Positions 36,266-45,185 are shown, numbered from the stretch's first letter. The stretch is 64,000 nt of DNA from Solibacillus silvestris (GCA_001586195.1 CP014609.1:842001-906000), one strand, 5' to 3'. Numbers and translations are program-made. Notes: generated from the letters alone by a model not told the origin.

Positions 36266-36988
36266 ATGATGAAGTGGCGTCTGAAAAAAAAGAAAAGTGT
36301 TTTGCAAAATTCACAAATTGGACGGAAGCTTGTGACGATTTCCGAGACGAAATCTCATATTATCGAACAGTTTCGCACTTTGCGCACAAATATTAAGTTT
36401 TCTATGCCAGATGAGCCGTTAAAGACCATTTTAGTTACCTCTTCTACACCAGGGGAAGGAAAATCAACGAACGCGGCGAATCTAGGTGTTGTGTTTGCAC
36501 AGGAAGACAAAAGAGTGCTGATAATTGATGCGGATATGCGGAAGCCGACGTTGCATCACACATTTAAAACGTTCAATAAGGTAGGGCTATCGAATATTCT
36601 TGCAAGGAGATGGGCGCTACATGAGGCTGTGCAGGAGACATTTATCGTTGGACTCGATGTCATTACCAGTGGTCCGATTCCGCCAAACCCTGCTGAATTA
36701 CTTTCGTCCCAAGGGTTGGATGCATTACTTCAACATGTGAAGAACGACTATGACATCATCATCATTGATTCGCCACCATTATTATCGGTGACTGACGCGC
36801 AAATACTGGCGAATAAATGTGACGGGACCATTTTAATTTTAAGTACTGGAGTTGTCGATAAACGGGCCGTTAAAAAGGCGAAAGCATTATTAACAGCTTC
36901 ACACACAAAGATTTTAGGTGTTGTGTTGAATAATTATAAAACACCTAGCCATTTCAATTATTACGAGGAATATAGTTTCGTTGAGTAA
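36266..36988 (+). CDS. CpsD/CapB-family bacterial tyrosine kinase
   Basis: A 240-residue BY-kinase: Walker A TSSTPGEGKSTNAANLG, Walker A' LIIDADMRKP, Walker B IIIIDSPP. A C-terminal tyrosine-containing tail (YKTPSHFNYYEEYSF) supplies autophosphorylation sites. With the preceding adaptor it controls polymer length, and the PHP phosphatase at 12975 is the likely counterpart. ATG 36266 abuts the adaptor stop, and ATG 36269 is also possible. It ends the polysaccharide block. No clear terminator is seen, only the hairpin GGCAATAAAAATTGCC near 37052 with an A-rich downstream flank. Confidence 0.94.
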   Translation: MMKWRLKKKKSVLQNSQIGRKLVTISETKSHIIEQFRTLRTNIKFSMPDEPLKTILVTSSTPGEGKSTNAANLGVVFAQEDKRVLIIDADMRKPTLHHTFKTFNKVGLSNILARRWALHEAVQETFIVGLDVITSGPIPPNPAELLSSQGLDALLQHVKNDYDIIIIDSPPLLSVTDAQILANKCDGTILILSTGVVDKRAVKKAKALLTASHTKILGVVLNNYKTPSHFNYYEEYSFVE

Positions 36989-37111
36989 ATTCTTTAGAAA
37001 ATTACGATTATTCGAATTCTAATTAATCATTGAAGCGCATACAATGACGTACAGGCAATAAAAATTGCCTAAAAAAAAGATAAAGCAGTACTAGATGAGG
37101 AGGAAATAGCT

Positions 37112-37378
37112 GTGGATTCATTAAAAGTATCATCTCGTTCTAATCCTAATTCTGTTGCAGGAGCACTCGTTGCGGTTATACGAGAGCAAGGGTTTGCTGA
37201 AATGCAGGCGGTAGGTGCAGGTGCGTTAAACCAGGCAATTAAAGCAGTAGCAATCGCTCGAGGGTTTGTAGCCCCAAGCGGCACAGATTTAATTTGTGCT
37301 CCGGCTTTCGCGGACATCATCATTGCAGGAGAAGATCGTACGGCATTAAAACTACTCGTTGAAAAAAGAAGTCGTTAA
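37112..37378 (+). CDS. spoVS: Stage V sporulation protein S
   Basis: An 88-residue Alba-like protein matching SpoVS closely (LKVSSRSNPNSVAGALV, VGAGALNQAIKAVAIARGF, LICAPAFADI). It is needed for spore coat assembly and cortex completion in B. subtilis. It starts at GTG 37112 after GAGGAGGAAATA. The usual genomic partner upstream is ymdB, now 18 kb away. A strong terminator follows. Its presence supports a spore-forming host. Confidence 0.97.
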   Translation: MDSLKVSSRSNPNSVAGALVAVIREQGFAEMQAVGAGALNQAIKAVAIARGFVAPSGTDLICAPAFADIIIAGEDRTALKLLVEKRSR

Positions 37379-37393
37379 TTCATGAAGAGCCAT

Positions 37394-37433
37394 ACACCCG
37401 CTTAGCATCCAATTTGCTAAGCGGGTGTTTTTT
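37394..37433 (+). terminator. spoVS terminator
   Basis: ACACCCGCTTAGCA/TGCTAAGCGGGTGT is a 14-bp perfect stem with a seven-base loop and a T6 tail. Confidence 0.94.
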
Positions 37434-37480
37434 GGTTTGCGGGATATATTTAAATAGAAGGGATTTAAATTGGCGGGAGT

Positions 37481-37693
37481 TTTAATCGTCAATTTAGGCT
37501 ATTTATTCGTCACTTTTGACGTTTTATCGTCAACAGGAATTTTTCAATTCGCCCCTTTATAAGGATGGGAATTTTAATCGTCACTATTATCACGATAATC
37601 GTCAAAACCAATTATTTAATCGTCAGTTTCTGTTGCTTATTCGTCACTTTGCAGTAGATAATCGTCAATCATGAACGGATATTCGTCACTTCC
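37481..37693 (+). repeat. 21-bp-periodic array, TCGTCA family
   Basis: The core TAATCGTCA or TATTCGTCA recurs with TCGTCA beginning at 37486, 37507, 37527 (shifted by one), then 37578, 37599, 37620, 37641, 37662 and 37683, the last six exactly 21 bases apart. TTCGCC at 37549 is a degraded unit in phase with 37507. In one frame it reads LIVxxxx/LFVxxxx heptads interrupted by stops. It lies directly after the spoVS terminator, in the same orientation as the other arrays. Function unknown. Confidence 0.88.
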
Positions 37694-37949
37694 ACTATTG
37701 GGGGAAATGAAACGCTCACTTCATAAATTATTATCCGCATCTAATTTACTTTTAGAACGCAACCCTTTTACATAACCAATCGTCCTCCAATTAAAGATTT
37801 CCCATTTAAAATTTAGGGAATAGAAATCTAAATTTACATCAAAACAATTTGTGTACAGAACTTTCCGTCAAAGGTCTGATTTTTTGACTCGATATGACAT
37901 TTGCAATAGTAGAGACTAACACTTCATGTTAAACTAATGTAGGAAAAAT
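37694..37949. other. Non-coding region upstream of the korA leader
   Basis: No gene. TTGACT at about 37884 is a candidate -35 box, but the matching -10 (TAGTAG at 17 bases) is poor, so the korA promoter is only suggested here. Confidence 0.35.
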
Positions 37950-38142
37950 AACTTCTTTCAGTAGAAGTCTTCTTATATTTACAAGAGGCAGGATAAAAGC
38001 AAGTGTTTACTTTTTAAGTGAAATGCTAATTCACTGAAAGAAGTTAAGCACCGGCGGATATCACGAATTCGGAAAGGAGTTTTTTGTGCTAGCGCGCTAG
38101 CACAAAACCGAATTCGGATGCAATTACGCATTAGCGTAATTG
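37950..38142 (+). repeat. Structured leader element before korA (copy 1 of 2)
   Basis: Paired segments in order: AACTTCTTTCAGT (37950-37962) with ACTGAAAGAAGTT (38033-38045); CGAATTCGG with CCGAATTCG enclosing GTGCTAGC/GCTAGCAC; and CAATTACGC with GCGTAATTG. Unpaired conserved blocks are TAAGC, GGCGGATATCAC and GGAAAGGA. The element before dnaK (47007-47180) keeps the same order of stems and these blocks although most stem sequences differ. It may be an RNA leader or a mobile palindromic repeat. Confidence 0.8.
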
Positions 38143-38232
38143 ATTTCTACAAGGCTGTGCAATCGGCAGCTGCTCGATAAAGCATCTTATACGCTTTATT
38201 TATAAATACAGAAACTTTAAGGAGATGTTGAT

Positions 38233-39966
38233 ATGTTACATCAGCTTTCATGGAAAGTCGGTGGGCAGCAAGGTGAAGGGATTGAGAGTACAGGTGAAAT
38301 CTTCTCAATGGCAATGAATCGTCTAGGGTATTTCCTATACGGTTACCGTCATTTCTCTTCTCGTATTAAAGGTGGCCATACGAATAATAAAATTACGGTT
38401 CGTCCGACAGAAGTACGCGCAATTGCGGACGACTTAGATATACTAGTGGCGTTTGACCAGGAAACGATCGACGTGAACTATAAAGAATTAACACCATCAA
38501 GTATCATTTTAGCGGATGCGAAATTTGATCCGAAAAATCCGGAAGACTGTGTTGCGCCATTATATGCGGTGCCATTTACGGAAATTGCGGCTGAGCTTGG
38601 TACGTCTCTTATGAAAAACATGGTTGCGATTGGTGCAACGGCGGCACTTTTAAACTTGGATGAATCTGTTTTCCAAAGTGTTGTTAATGAAATTTTCGGA
38701 CGTAAAGGTGAAGAAGTCGTTGCGAAAAACATTGAAGCGATTGAACGCGGACGTCAGGCGATTTCAGAGCAAATCGGTGACAGTACAGGTGCATGGGAAA
38801 TTGCGCCTGCTGACGGAAAACGACGTATGTTCATGATTGGTAACGATGCAGCGGCATTAGGTGCATTAGCAGCCGGCTCTCGTTTCATGGCAGCATACCC
38901 GATTACACCGGCATCTGAAATTATGGAATACATGATTAAAAAGCTTCCATTAGTAGGTGGAGCGGTTATTCAAACAGAAGATGAGATTGCTGCAGCAACA
39001 ATGGCAATCGGTGCGAACTATGGTGGTGTGCGTGCATTCACGGCATCAGCTGGTCCTGGTCTTTCATTGATGATGGAAGCAATTGGTCTTTCAGGTATGA
39101 CGGAACAGCCGCTTGTAATTTTTGATACACAGCGTGGTGGTCCATCAACAGGTTTACCGACAAAACAGGAGCAATCGGATTTAATGGCGATGCTTTACGG
39201 TACACATGGTGAAATCCCGAAAGTAGTCATTGCGCCTTCCACAATGGAAGAAGCGTTTTACGATACAATTCAGGCATTTAACATTGCCGAAGAATTGCAA
39301 ATACCGGTAATCGTGATGACAGACTTGCAGTTAGCATTAGGTAAGCAGTCGGTTGATCCATTTGACTACAGCAAAATTGAAATTCGCCGCGGTAAAATTG
39401 TCGAAGCGGTGGAAGACGAAGAAACGAAAGATTACTTCAAGCGTTATGAAAATACAGAAGACGGCGTTTCTCCACGTGTCCTGCCAGGTACAAAAGGCGG
39501 TATTCACCATGTAACAGGTGTAGAGCATGATGAAACAGGTAAGCCATCTGAAGCTACGGGCAACCGTCGCACGCAAATGGATAAGCGTATGCGTAAATTA
39601 CAGCATGTCCGCTTTGAAAATCCGGTATATGTGAATGCGCCTCATGAAGATGCGGACGTATTACTTGTAGGTTTCAACTCAACGCGCGGTGCATTGGAAG
39701 AAGTACAGGAAAAGCTGAACTCTGAAGGTGTGAAAGTAAACCACGCACATATTAAGCTGATCCATCCATTCCCTGCAGAAGAGATGATTGCACAGATGGA
39801 TAAAGCGAAAAAAGTGATTGTCGTGGAAAACAATGCGACAGGGCAGCTTGCAAATGTGATGAAAATGAATATCGGTGGTCACGCGAAGACAAAATCGATT
39901 TTAAAATACGATGGTACACCATTCTTACCACGTGAATTAACAAACTTAGTGAAGGAGGAAATTTAA
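38233..39966 (+). CDS. korA: 2-oxoacid:ferredoxin oxidoreductase, alpha subunit (gamma-alpha fusion)
   Basis: A 577-residue protein. The N-terminal third is the gamma domain (GGQQGEGIESTGEIF, YRHFSSRIKGGHT). It is fused to the alpha domain, which has AYPITPASEIMEYM, IQTEDEIAAATMAIGANYGGVRAFTASAGPGLSLM, and FDTQRGGPSTGLPTKQEQSDL. It forms a two-subunit TPP enzyme with the next gene, taking 2-oxoglutarate or pyruvate to the acyl-CoA with reduction of ferredoxin. AAGGAGATGTTGAT precedes ATG 38233. The exact oxoacid cannot be told from sequence. Confidence 0.93.
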   Translation: MLHQLSWKVGGQQGEGIESTGEIFSMAMNRLGYFLYGYRHFSSRIKGGHTNNKITVRPTEVRAIADDLDILVAFDQETIDVNYKELTPSSIILADAKFDPKNPEDCVAPLYAVPFTEIAAELGTSLMKNMVAIGATAALLNLDESVFQSVVNEIFGRKGEEVVAKNIEAIERGRQAISEQIGDSTGAWEIAPADGKRRMFMIGNDAAALGALAAGSRFMAAYPITPASEIMEYMIKKLPLVGGAVIQTEDEIAAATMAIGANYGGVRAFTASAGPGLSLMMEAIGLSGMTEQPLVIFDTQRGGPSTGLPTKQEQSDLMAMLYGTHGEIPKVVIAPSTMEEAFYDTIQAFNIAEELQIPVIVMTDLQLALGKQSVDPFDYSKIEIRRGKIVEAVEDEETKDYFKRYENTEDGVSPRVLPGTKGGIHHVTGVEHDETGKPSEATGNRRTQMDKRMRKLQHVRFENPVYVNAPHEDADVLLVGFNSTRGALEEVQEKLNSEGVKVNHAHIKLIHPFPAEEMIAQMDKAKKVIVVENNATGQLANVMKMNIGGHAKTKSILKYDGTPFLPRELTNLVKEEI

Positions 39967-39968
39967 TC

Positions 39969-40835
39969 ATGGCAACATTTAAAGATTTCCGAAATTCCGT
40001 AAAACCTAACTGGTGTCCAGGCTGTGGTGACTTCTCCGTACAAGCGGCGATTCAGCGTGCAGCGGCAAATGTAGGCTATGAACCAAGTGAATTAGCAGTG
40101 ATTTCAGGGATCGGCTGTTCTGGTCGTATTTCAGGCTATATTAACTCATACGGTTTCCACGGCATTCACGGTCGTGCATTGCCGATCGCGCAAGGCCTTA
40201 AAATGGCAAACAAAGACCTGAAAGTTATCGCTTCTGGCGGTGACGGTGACGGCTTTGCGATCGGTATGGGTCACACAATCCATGCGATCCGCCGTAACAT
40301 CGACATTACGTATGTAGTAATGGATAACCAAATTTACGGATTAACAAAAGGGCAAACATCTCCACGTTCTGCTGCTGGTTTCATTACGAAATCAACACCA
40401 GGCGGAGCAATCGAGCCATCATTAAAACCATTGGAAGTTGCTTTAACAGCAGGTGCGACATTTGTGGCACAAGGCTTCTCAACGGATATTAAAGAACTGA
40501 CAGCAATGATCGAAGCCGGTCTGAACCATAAAGGTTTTTCATTTATTAACGTATTCTCTCCATGTGTAACGTACAATAAAGTAAACACATACGACTGGTT
40601 CAAAGAGAATTTAACAAAGCTTGCTGACATCGAAGGCTATGATTCATCTAACCGCGAAATGGCCATGCAAACAGTAATGCGCCATGAAGGTCTTGTAACA
40701 GGCATTATTTATCAGGATACTGAAACAACTTCGTATCAGGAAAAAATCAAAGGCTACTCAGAGCTGCCGTTAACAGATATCGATATTAGCTTATCAGAAG
40801 AACAATTTGATCAGTTGACTAAGGAATTTATGTAA
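39969..40835 (+). CDS. korB: 2-oxoacid:ferredoxin oxidoreductase, beta subunit
   Basis: A 288-residue TPP-binding subunit: WCPGCGDFSVQ (Fe-S cysteines), ISGIGCSGRISGYI, HGRALPIAQGLK, and the TPP motif GDGDGFAIGMGH...MDNQIYGLTKGQTSPRS. It begins two bases after the korA stop, with AGGAGG at the end of korA. A terminator follows. The N-terminal Cys-x2-Cys and the later cysteine at about residue 196 (SPCVTYN) are consistent with one [4Fe-4S] cluster. Confidence 0.94.
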   Translation: MATFKDFRNSVKPNWCPGCGDFSVQAAIQRAAANVGYEPSELAVISGIGCSGRISGYINSYGFHGIHGRALPIAQGLKMANKDLKVIASGGDGDGFAIGMGHTIHAIRRNIDITYVVMDNQIYGLTKGQTSPRSAAGFITKSTPGGAIEPSLKPLEVALTAGATFVAQGFSTDIKELTAMIEAGLNHKGFSFINVFSPCVTYNKVNTYDWFKENLTKLADIEGYDSSNREMAMQTVMRHEGLVTGIIYQDTETTSYQEKIKGYSELPLTDIDISLSEEQFDQLTKEFM

Positions 40836-40848
40836 ATAGTTTTTAGGG

Positions 40849-40887
40849 CTATACAGGCTGGAGTTTCCGGCTTGTATAGTTTTTTTG
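40849..40887 (+). terminator. korB terminator
   Basis: CTATACAGGCTGGA and CCGGCTTGTATAG pair with a GTTT-centred loop; T7 tail. Confidence 0.9.
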
Positions 40888-40915
40888 TTTAGGGGGAATT
40901 ATAGATTTGGGCATT

Positions 40916-41089
40916 TTATTGGAACAATGGAGCGGTATATTAAAAAAGAGTACAGATTGACGGTAGATGCACCAGTGAAGTAGCGGGCTTTGGCTTTTAT
41001 TAGAACAATGGAGTGGTTTATTAGACAATAATAATAGTTTATTAGAAAAAGTTGGTGTCTTATTAGAAAATCGAACAACAAAATTTGAA
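40916..41089 (+). repeat. 21-bp-periodic array, TTATTAGAA family (downstream of korB, two partial blocks)
   Basis: First block: TTATTGGAA at 40916 and ATATTAAAA at 40937, then degraded. Second block: cores at 40997, 41018, 41039 and 41060, each 21 bases apart, and AAATTTGAA at 41081 as a fifth unit. Both blocks begin with the same text, reading LLLEQWSG in one frame, so they are tandem partial copies of one element. No start codon or ribosome binding site supports translation. Confidence 0.86.
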
Positions 41090-41151
41090 TAAAGCATCTT
41101 TAGAGCTATTTTCGAATTCAGATGCGATAGGGAATGAGTTGGCTTCGGTTT

Positions 41152-41324
41152 TTATTAGAACATTGTAGTGGTTTATTAGAAAAAATCACCGTGATATTAG
41201 CAAATCAGGAGATGATATTCGAACATTCCGAACACTTATTAGAACAACAGGGGGCTATATTAGAAAATCCGCATTTTATTAGAACTATTAAAAATATATT
41301 GGAAGATTTCTTAATATATTAGAA
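41152..41324 (+). repeat. 21-bp-periodic array, TTATTAGAA family (downstream of korB, nine-unit block)
   Basis: Cores begin at 41152, 41173, 41194, 41215, 41236, 41257, 41276, 41296 and 41316. The interval series 21 x5, 19, 20, 20 is identical to the block after recA. The in-frame reading (41134-41322) ends FIRTIKNILEDFLIY, aligned residue for residue with FIRTNKNILEHLKIY of the recA block, and both stop at the TAG of the last core. Bases 41325-41531 hold no gene. Confidence 0.9.
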
Positions 41325-41544
41325 CATCTCATCGTTGACTTGATGGCAGATACATATTATCCGACGCTAATAACCATTATTCCAATGAATTTCATTAAGT
41401 CTTCTAAGGTAACAGAAATGTTGACCGCTATTTTACCTTCCCCCATTAACACACTTTTACAACAATTTTACATATTTACACATATCCATTTACATAGTCC
41501 CTTTATACTGAATCAAAATACATAGATAAATGAGGTAGTGTAAC

Positions 41545-43059
41545 GTGCGCTTTCGGAATGCGATTAAATTTAAAGACCGGCTTGCCGTATTAATGATCAT
41601 TTGTATTTGCTCGAATATCATTTTAACCGTATTTAGTATGGATTACTTGCGGAAAATGGAAAGGGAAGCACAGGCTTTATATGAAGAAAAGCTCATGACC
41701 TTACATATGATGCAGGACATCGAACAACAGTATGACCAAACGAATGAAATCCCGGCGCAATACACAGCAGCCGCTTTTGATTCCAAAATGGAATTTTATA
41801 TGAAGCAGCTGGCAAGCGATCCATCTGCGGCACTATTCGAAGAAATAGACGCATACATAATCGAGCGGGCATCCGCACAATTAACCAATCATGAAAACGA
41901 TATAAAATTCGGCTACAGTCTCCTATTATCGATTTCCATCATATTAATGGTGCTTATCCTGTTTTTCGGCATACAGGCGATTCGCTCGATCAATAAGCCG
42001 ACACGGGAGCTAAAGCAGCTATTCAAACTTGTGCAGCACGGGGATTTAACGAAATACGCGACCTACTCGGCCCGTGATGAGCTTGGGGAAACAACAAAAT
42101 ATTATAACTTAATGATCGCGGACATGAAGGAACTCCTAAAAACAGTGCGGAAAAATACAGAATCGGCGACAGAAGCGAATAACGAACTTCAAACAAATGC
42201 AGAGCAAATTACGACAGGGGCAGTCCGGATTGCGGCAAGCTCGGATGACATGAGAGGTTCACTGCAATATGCCACAGCCCGATTATCGGATAATGCGGCA
42301 TCTGTACAGCAAGTGGCAGCCGGAATTGATGAAATAACCGAGCGTATGCACCATGTGGATCACTATATAAAAGAAACAATTGCACAGGCAGTGGACGGGG
42401 AAGCAATCGTCGGGCAAAATATAGTACAAATGCAGGATGTGGAACAGGCGATGCAAACAGCGAGTAATACGATTATCGAGCTGAATGAGCAGACACAGTA
42501 TGTTTCAAGGGCGGTCACGATGATCCACTCAATTGCCGATCAGACGAATTTGCTTGCACTGAATGCCTCGATCGAAGCAGCAAGAGCAGGGGAACATGGT
42601 CGAGGTTTCGCTGTAGTAGCTCAGGAAGTACGTAAATTGGCGGAACAATCGCAGGAGTTTACAAAATCCATTGCAACTATTGTCACTAAAATTCAGCAAG
42701 GAACATTGGAAGCGACGACCAATATGGAAAATGCGATGCGCAGTGTTGATACGGGCGTCACTACAACGCAACTTAGCGCGGCCAAGTTCAGAGAAATTAC
42801 AATGCAAGTACAACAAATCAGTCCGCAAATGGAGCACGTTTCTACTATTATGAATGAAATTTCCGACCATACCCATGATGTGGTGCATAGTTCCATTGAA
42901 TTAAGCAACCGCTCCGAGGAAAATCTTGTGTCAATGCACCTCATTCAGGAACAGATTGACATGCAGAAAAAATCAACGACCGAAATTTATGAAGAGATCC
43001 AAAGCATCGCAAAAAATATGCGGTCCTTAACACATGCAGTAAAACGATTTCAAATTTAA
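41545..43059 (+). CDS. Methyl-accepting chemotaxis protein
   Basis: A 504-residue receptor: membrane helix 1 (about 13-31), a short extracytoplasmic region (about 32-122), helix 2 (about 124-147), a HAMP linker ([20 protein letters not shown]), then the signalling domain with the conserved hairpin tip [41 protein letters not shown]. It passes attractant signals to CheA. The sensing region is too small for a Cache domain. It starts at GTG 41545 after GAGGTAGTG. It is monocistronic with its own terminator. Confidence 0.95.
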   Translation: MRFRNAIKFKDRLAVLMIICICSNIILTVFSMDYLRKMEREAQALYEEKLMTLHMMQDIEQQYDQTNEIPAQYTAAAFDSKMEFYMKQLASDPSAALFEEIDAYIIERASAQLTNHENDIKFGYSLLLSISIILMVLILFFGIQAIRSINKPTRELKQLFKLVQHGDLTKYATYSARDELGETTKYYNLMIADMKELLKTVRKNTESATEANNELQTNAEQITTGAVRIAASSDDMRGSLQYATARLSDNAASVQQVAAGIDEITERMHHVDHYIKETIAQAVDGEAIVGQNIVQMQDVEQAMQTASNTIIELNEQTQYVSRAVTMIHSIADQTNLLALNASIEAARAGEHGRGFAVVAQEVRKLAEQSQEFTKSIATIVTKIQQGTLEATTNMENAMRSVDTGVTTTQLSAAKFREITMQVQQISPQMEHVSTIMNEISDHTHDVVHSSIELSNRSEENLVSMHLIQEQIDMQKKSTTEIYEEIQSIAKNMRSLTHAVKRFQI

Positions 43060-43061
43060 AC

Positions 43062-43103
43062 AAAATGCTTTTGACGAGTTTTGTCGAAAGCATTTTAATT
43101 TTT
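43062..43103 (+). terminator. Terminator of the chemoreceptor gene
   Basis: AAAATGCTTT and AAAGCATTTT form the stem with an inner GAC/GTC pairing; a T-rich tail follows. Confidence 0.85.
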
Positions 43104-43573
43104 GTTATATTACTGTAATATTTATAAGTAATTTACAGAAAAAGATAAAAATACGATAAAATTTGTAATTATTTTCTGAAAACTGATGAAATTTATCATG
43201 AAAACTGGTATCTTTAATCAAGAAGTCATATTAATGAATGATATGTAAATTTATTCCATAATACAATACACCTATAGTCATTAATTCAATATTAAGAATA
43301 TTTTTAAGAATGTAGCTTTTAATAAATTATTGACTGTAGTAGAATAGTGGTATAAAAATATGTGTTTTATTTATTAATACGAAATTATATAGAGAGAATA
43401 GTTAGTAGAAAATACTTGTTTGGCAGCATTTCATTTCATAGCAGACTTCATTTTTCTGAATGTTTGTAAAAAAAGGCAGTGTTTATGTTCAACATGACAA
43501 AAAAACTAATAATTGCTGTGATCAATTAGATTTGTCATTAGATAAATATATTAATTAAGGGGATGTATTTTTT
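43104..43573. other. Very AT-rich non-coding region
   Basis: No gene or strong hairpin. TTGACT (43330-43335) followed 15 bases later by TATAAA is a possible but poorly spaced promoter. AAGGGG at 43557-43562 serves the gene at 43574. Confidence 0.5.
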
Positions 43574-43900
43574 ATGAACAGTCAAATTCAACTAATTGCA
43601 CCAAAGTGGTTTGTCCAGGATGAGCTACATATTATCGAAACGATCGTAAGCAAAACGTCAGCGGATACAGGTATTGTCATTGCAGGTGAAAACTTCGATG
43701 CAACAAAGCGATGCCATCCAACAGTTCGACTTTATATGATCCAACTATTTAATGACCAATATGAAATAACAAAAGAATTGGATGCCTTCCAATTTGACAC
43801 TGCTGAAGAAGCACAGCAATTTTGCGCAAAGCTGCCTGAAATGACGGCTATTGATTTGGTTATGCTAATGAATAAGGAAGAGCCTGTATTTTCTATTTAA
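43574..43900 (+). CDS. Hypothetical protein, 108 residues
   Basis: I do not recognise this family. It is a soluble, mixed alpha/beta protein with no signal peptide or membrane helix. Visible features are MNSQIQLIAPKWFVQDELHIIETIV at the start, a central RCHPTVRLYMIQLF strand and a FDTAEEAQQFCAKLP helix. ATG 43574 follows TTAAGGGGATG at good spacing, and codon use resembles the neighbours. It has its own terminator. A long AT-rich upstream region suggests separate regulation. Confidence 0.75.
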   Translation: MNSQIQLIAPKWFVQDELHIIETIVSKTSADTGIVIAGENFDATKRCHPTVRLYMIQLFNDQYEITKELDAFQFDTAEEAQQFCAKLPEMTAIDLVMLMNKEEPVFSI

Positions 43901-43911
43901 TAGATTAATCC

Positions 43912-43951
43912 AGCTTTGTTGAATGAATCTTCATTTAACAAAGCTTTTTTT
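43912..43951 (+). terminator. Terminator of the hypothetical gene
   Basis: AGCTTTGTTGAATGA and TCATTTAACAAAGCT pair around a short loop; T7 tail. Confidence 0.9.
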
Positions 43952-43977
43952 GTTGTTCTTTTTCCGAGGGTCCGTAT

Positions 43978-44005
43978 TTGTATTTTAGTGGAGAAAGGCT
44001 ACAAT
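43978..44005 (+). promoter_or_regulatory. Candidate sigma-A promoter of hemW
   Basis: TTGTAT and TACAAT separated by 16 bases, 35 bases before the hemW start. Confidence 0.65.
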
Positions 44006-44039
44006 AAAGGAGAACAACTAGAATAAGGAAGTGATTTAA

Positions 44040-45185
44040 ATGGCTAGAGGTGTATATATTCACATTCCTTTTTGTCATCAAATTTGTAACTACTGCGATT
44101 TTAATAAAGTATTTTTTAAAAATCAGCCAGTTGATGAATATATTGAAGCGCTTGGACGGGAAATGGAAATGACGGTAGCGCAAATGCCGGAAGCGTTCAC
44201 GAATATCGAAACGATTTTCCTTGGCGGCGGTACCCCGACGGCATTATCCGCAGAGCAAATTGAAAAATTATTGGGACTTATTACGAAACATATTCCGATG
44301 TCATCCGTAAAAGAATTTAGTAGTGAAGCCAATCCGGATGAGCTGACAATCGATAAATTGCAGGCACTATATAATGGAGGCGTCAACCGATTAAGTATGG
44401 GTGTACAATCATTCGACCAGTCACTGCTTGAGAAAATCGGACGTACCCATTCAAATGAACATGTATATGAAACAATCCAAAACGCAAAAAATGTTGGATT
44501 TGAAAATATAAGCATTGATTTAATGTATGGTCTGCCTGGCCAGACGATGGAACAATGGCAGGAAACGCTTGAAAGGGCATTGGCACTGAAGCTTCCGCAT
44601 TATTCGGCGTACTCGCTTATTGTAGAGCCTAAAACGATCTTTTATATCCAGTATGCTAAAGGAAAGCTGCACTTGCCGACAGAGGATCTGGAAACGGACA
44701 TGTATAGTGTTTTGATGGATACGATGGAAGCGCACGGATTGAAGCAATATGAAATCAGTAATTTTGCGAATGAAGGCTATGCATCCACACATAATAAAAT
44801 CTATTGGGATAATGACGAATACGCAGGATTTGGCGCTGGTGCTCACGGTTATTTGGAAGGAATACGTTATTCGAATGTCGCACCGATTAAAAAATATATT
44901 GAAACGGTGATGGCAGGGGAGCGTCCTTTATTGCATGAGCATGAAGTGACAGCTGATGAGAAGCTGGAAGAGCAGATGTTTTTAGGATTAAGAAAATCTG
45001 CTGGTGTGACGCATGAAGAATTTGAAACGAAATTCGGTCAGCCGATGCTTTCTATATATAAGGAGATAATCGACCAGTTACAGGAAGAGCAGCTGATTGA
45101 ACTGGACTCTGAAGGGATCCGTTTAACTAGAAAAGGCCGTTTTATCGGCAATGAAGTATTTCAGCGGTTTTTAGTAGGGGAATAA
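44040..45185 (+). CDS. hemW: Radical SAM heme chaperone HemW
   Basis: A 381-residue radical SAM protein with the cluster motif C-x3-C-x2-C in HIPFCHQICNYCDF and the FLGGGTPTAL and SMGVQSFDQSLLEKIGR segments of the HemN/HemW family. The FNKVFF after the cluster fits HemW, not coproporphyrinogen dehydrogenase HemN. It binds heme and delivers it to membrane enzymes. AAGGAAGTGATTTAA precedes ATG 44040. In B. subtilis lepA precedes it; here it has its own promoter. Confidence 0.94.
   Translation: MARGVYIHIPFCHQICNYCDFNKVFFKNQPVDEYIEALGREMEMTVAQMPEAFTNIETIFLGGGTPTALSAEQIEKLLGLITKHIPMSSVKEFSSEANPDELTIDKLQALYNGGVNRLSMGVQSFDQSLLEKIGRTHSNEHVYETIQNAKNVGFENISIDLMYGLPGQTMEQWQETLERALALKLPHYSAYSLIVEPKTIFYIQYAKGKLHLPTEDLETDMYSVLMDTMEAHGLKQYEISNFANEGYASTHNKIYWDNDEYAGFGAGAHGYLEGIRYSNVAPIKKYIETVMAGERPLLHEHEVTADEKLEEQMFLGLRKSAGVTHEEFETKFGQPMLSIYKEIIDQLQEEQLIELDSEGIRLTRKGRFIGNEVFQRFLVGE

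Noticed and set aside
38040-38145. T-box or known metabolite riboswitch before korA
   Set aside because: No T-box bulge sequence, specifier arrangement or recognisable riboswitch core is present, and the dnaK copy has no shared metabolic logic.
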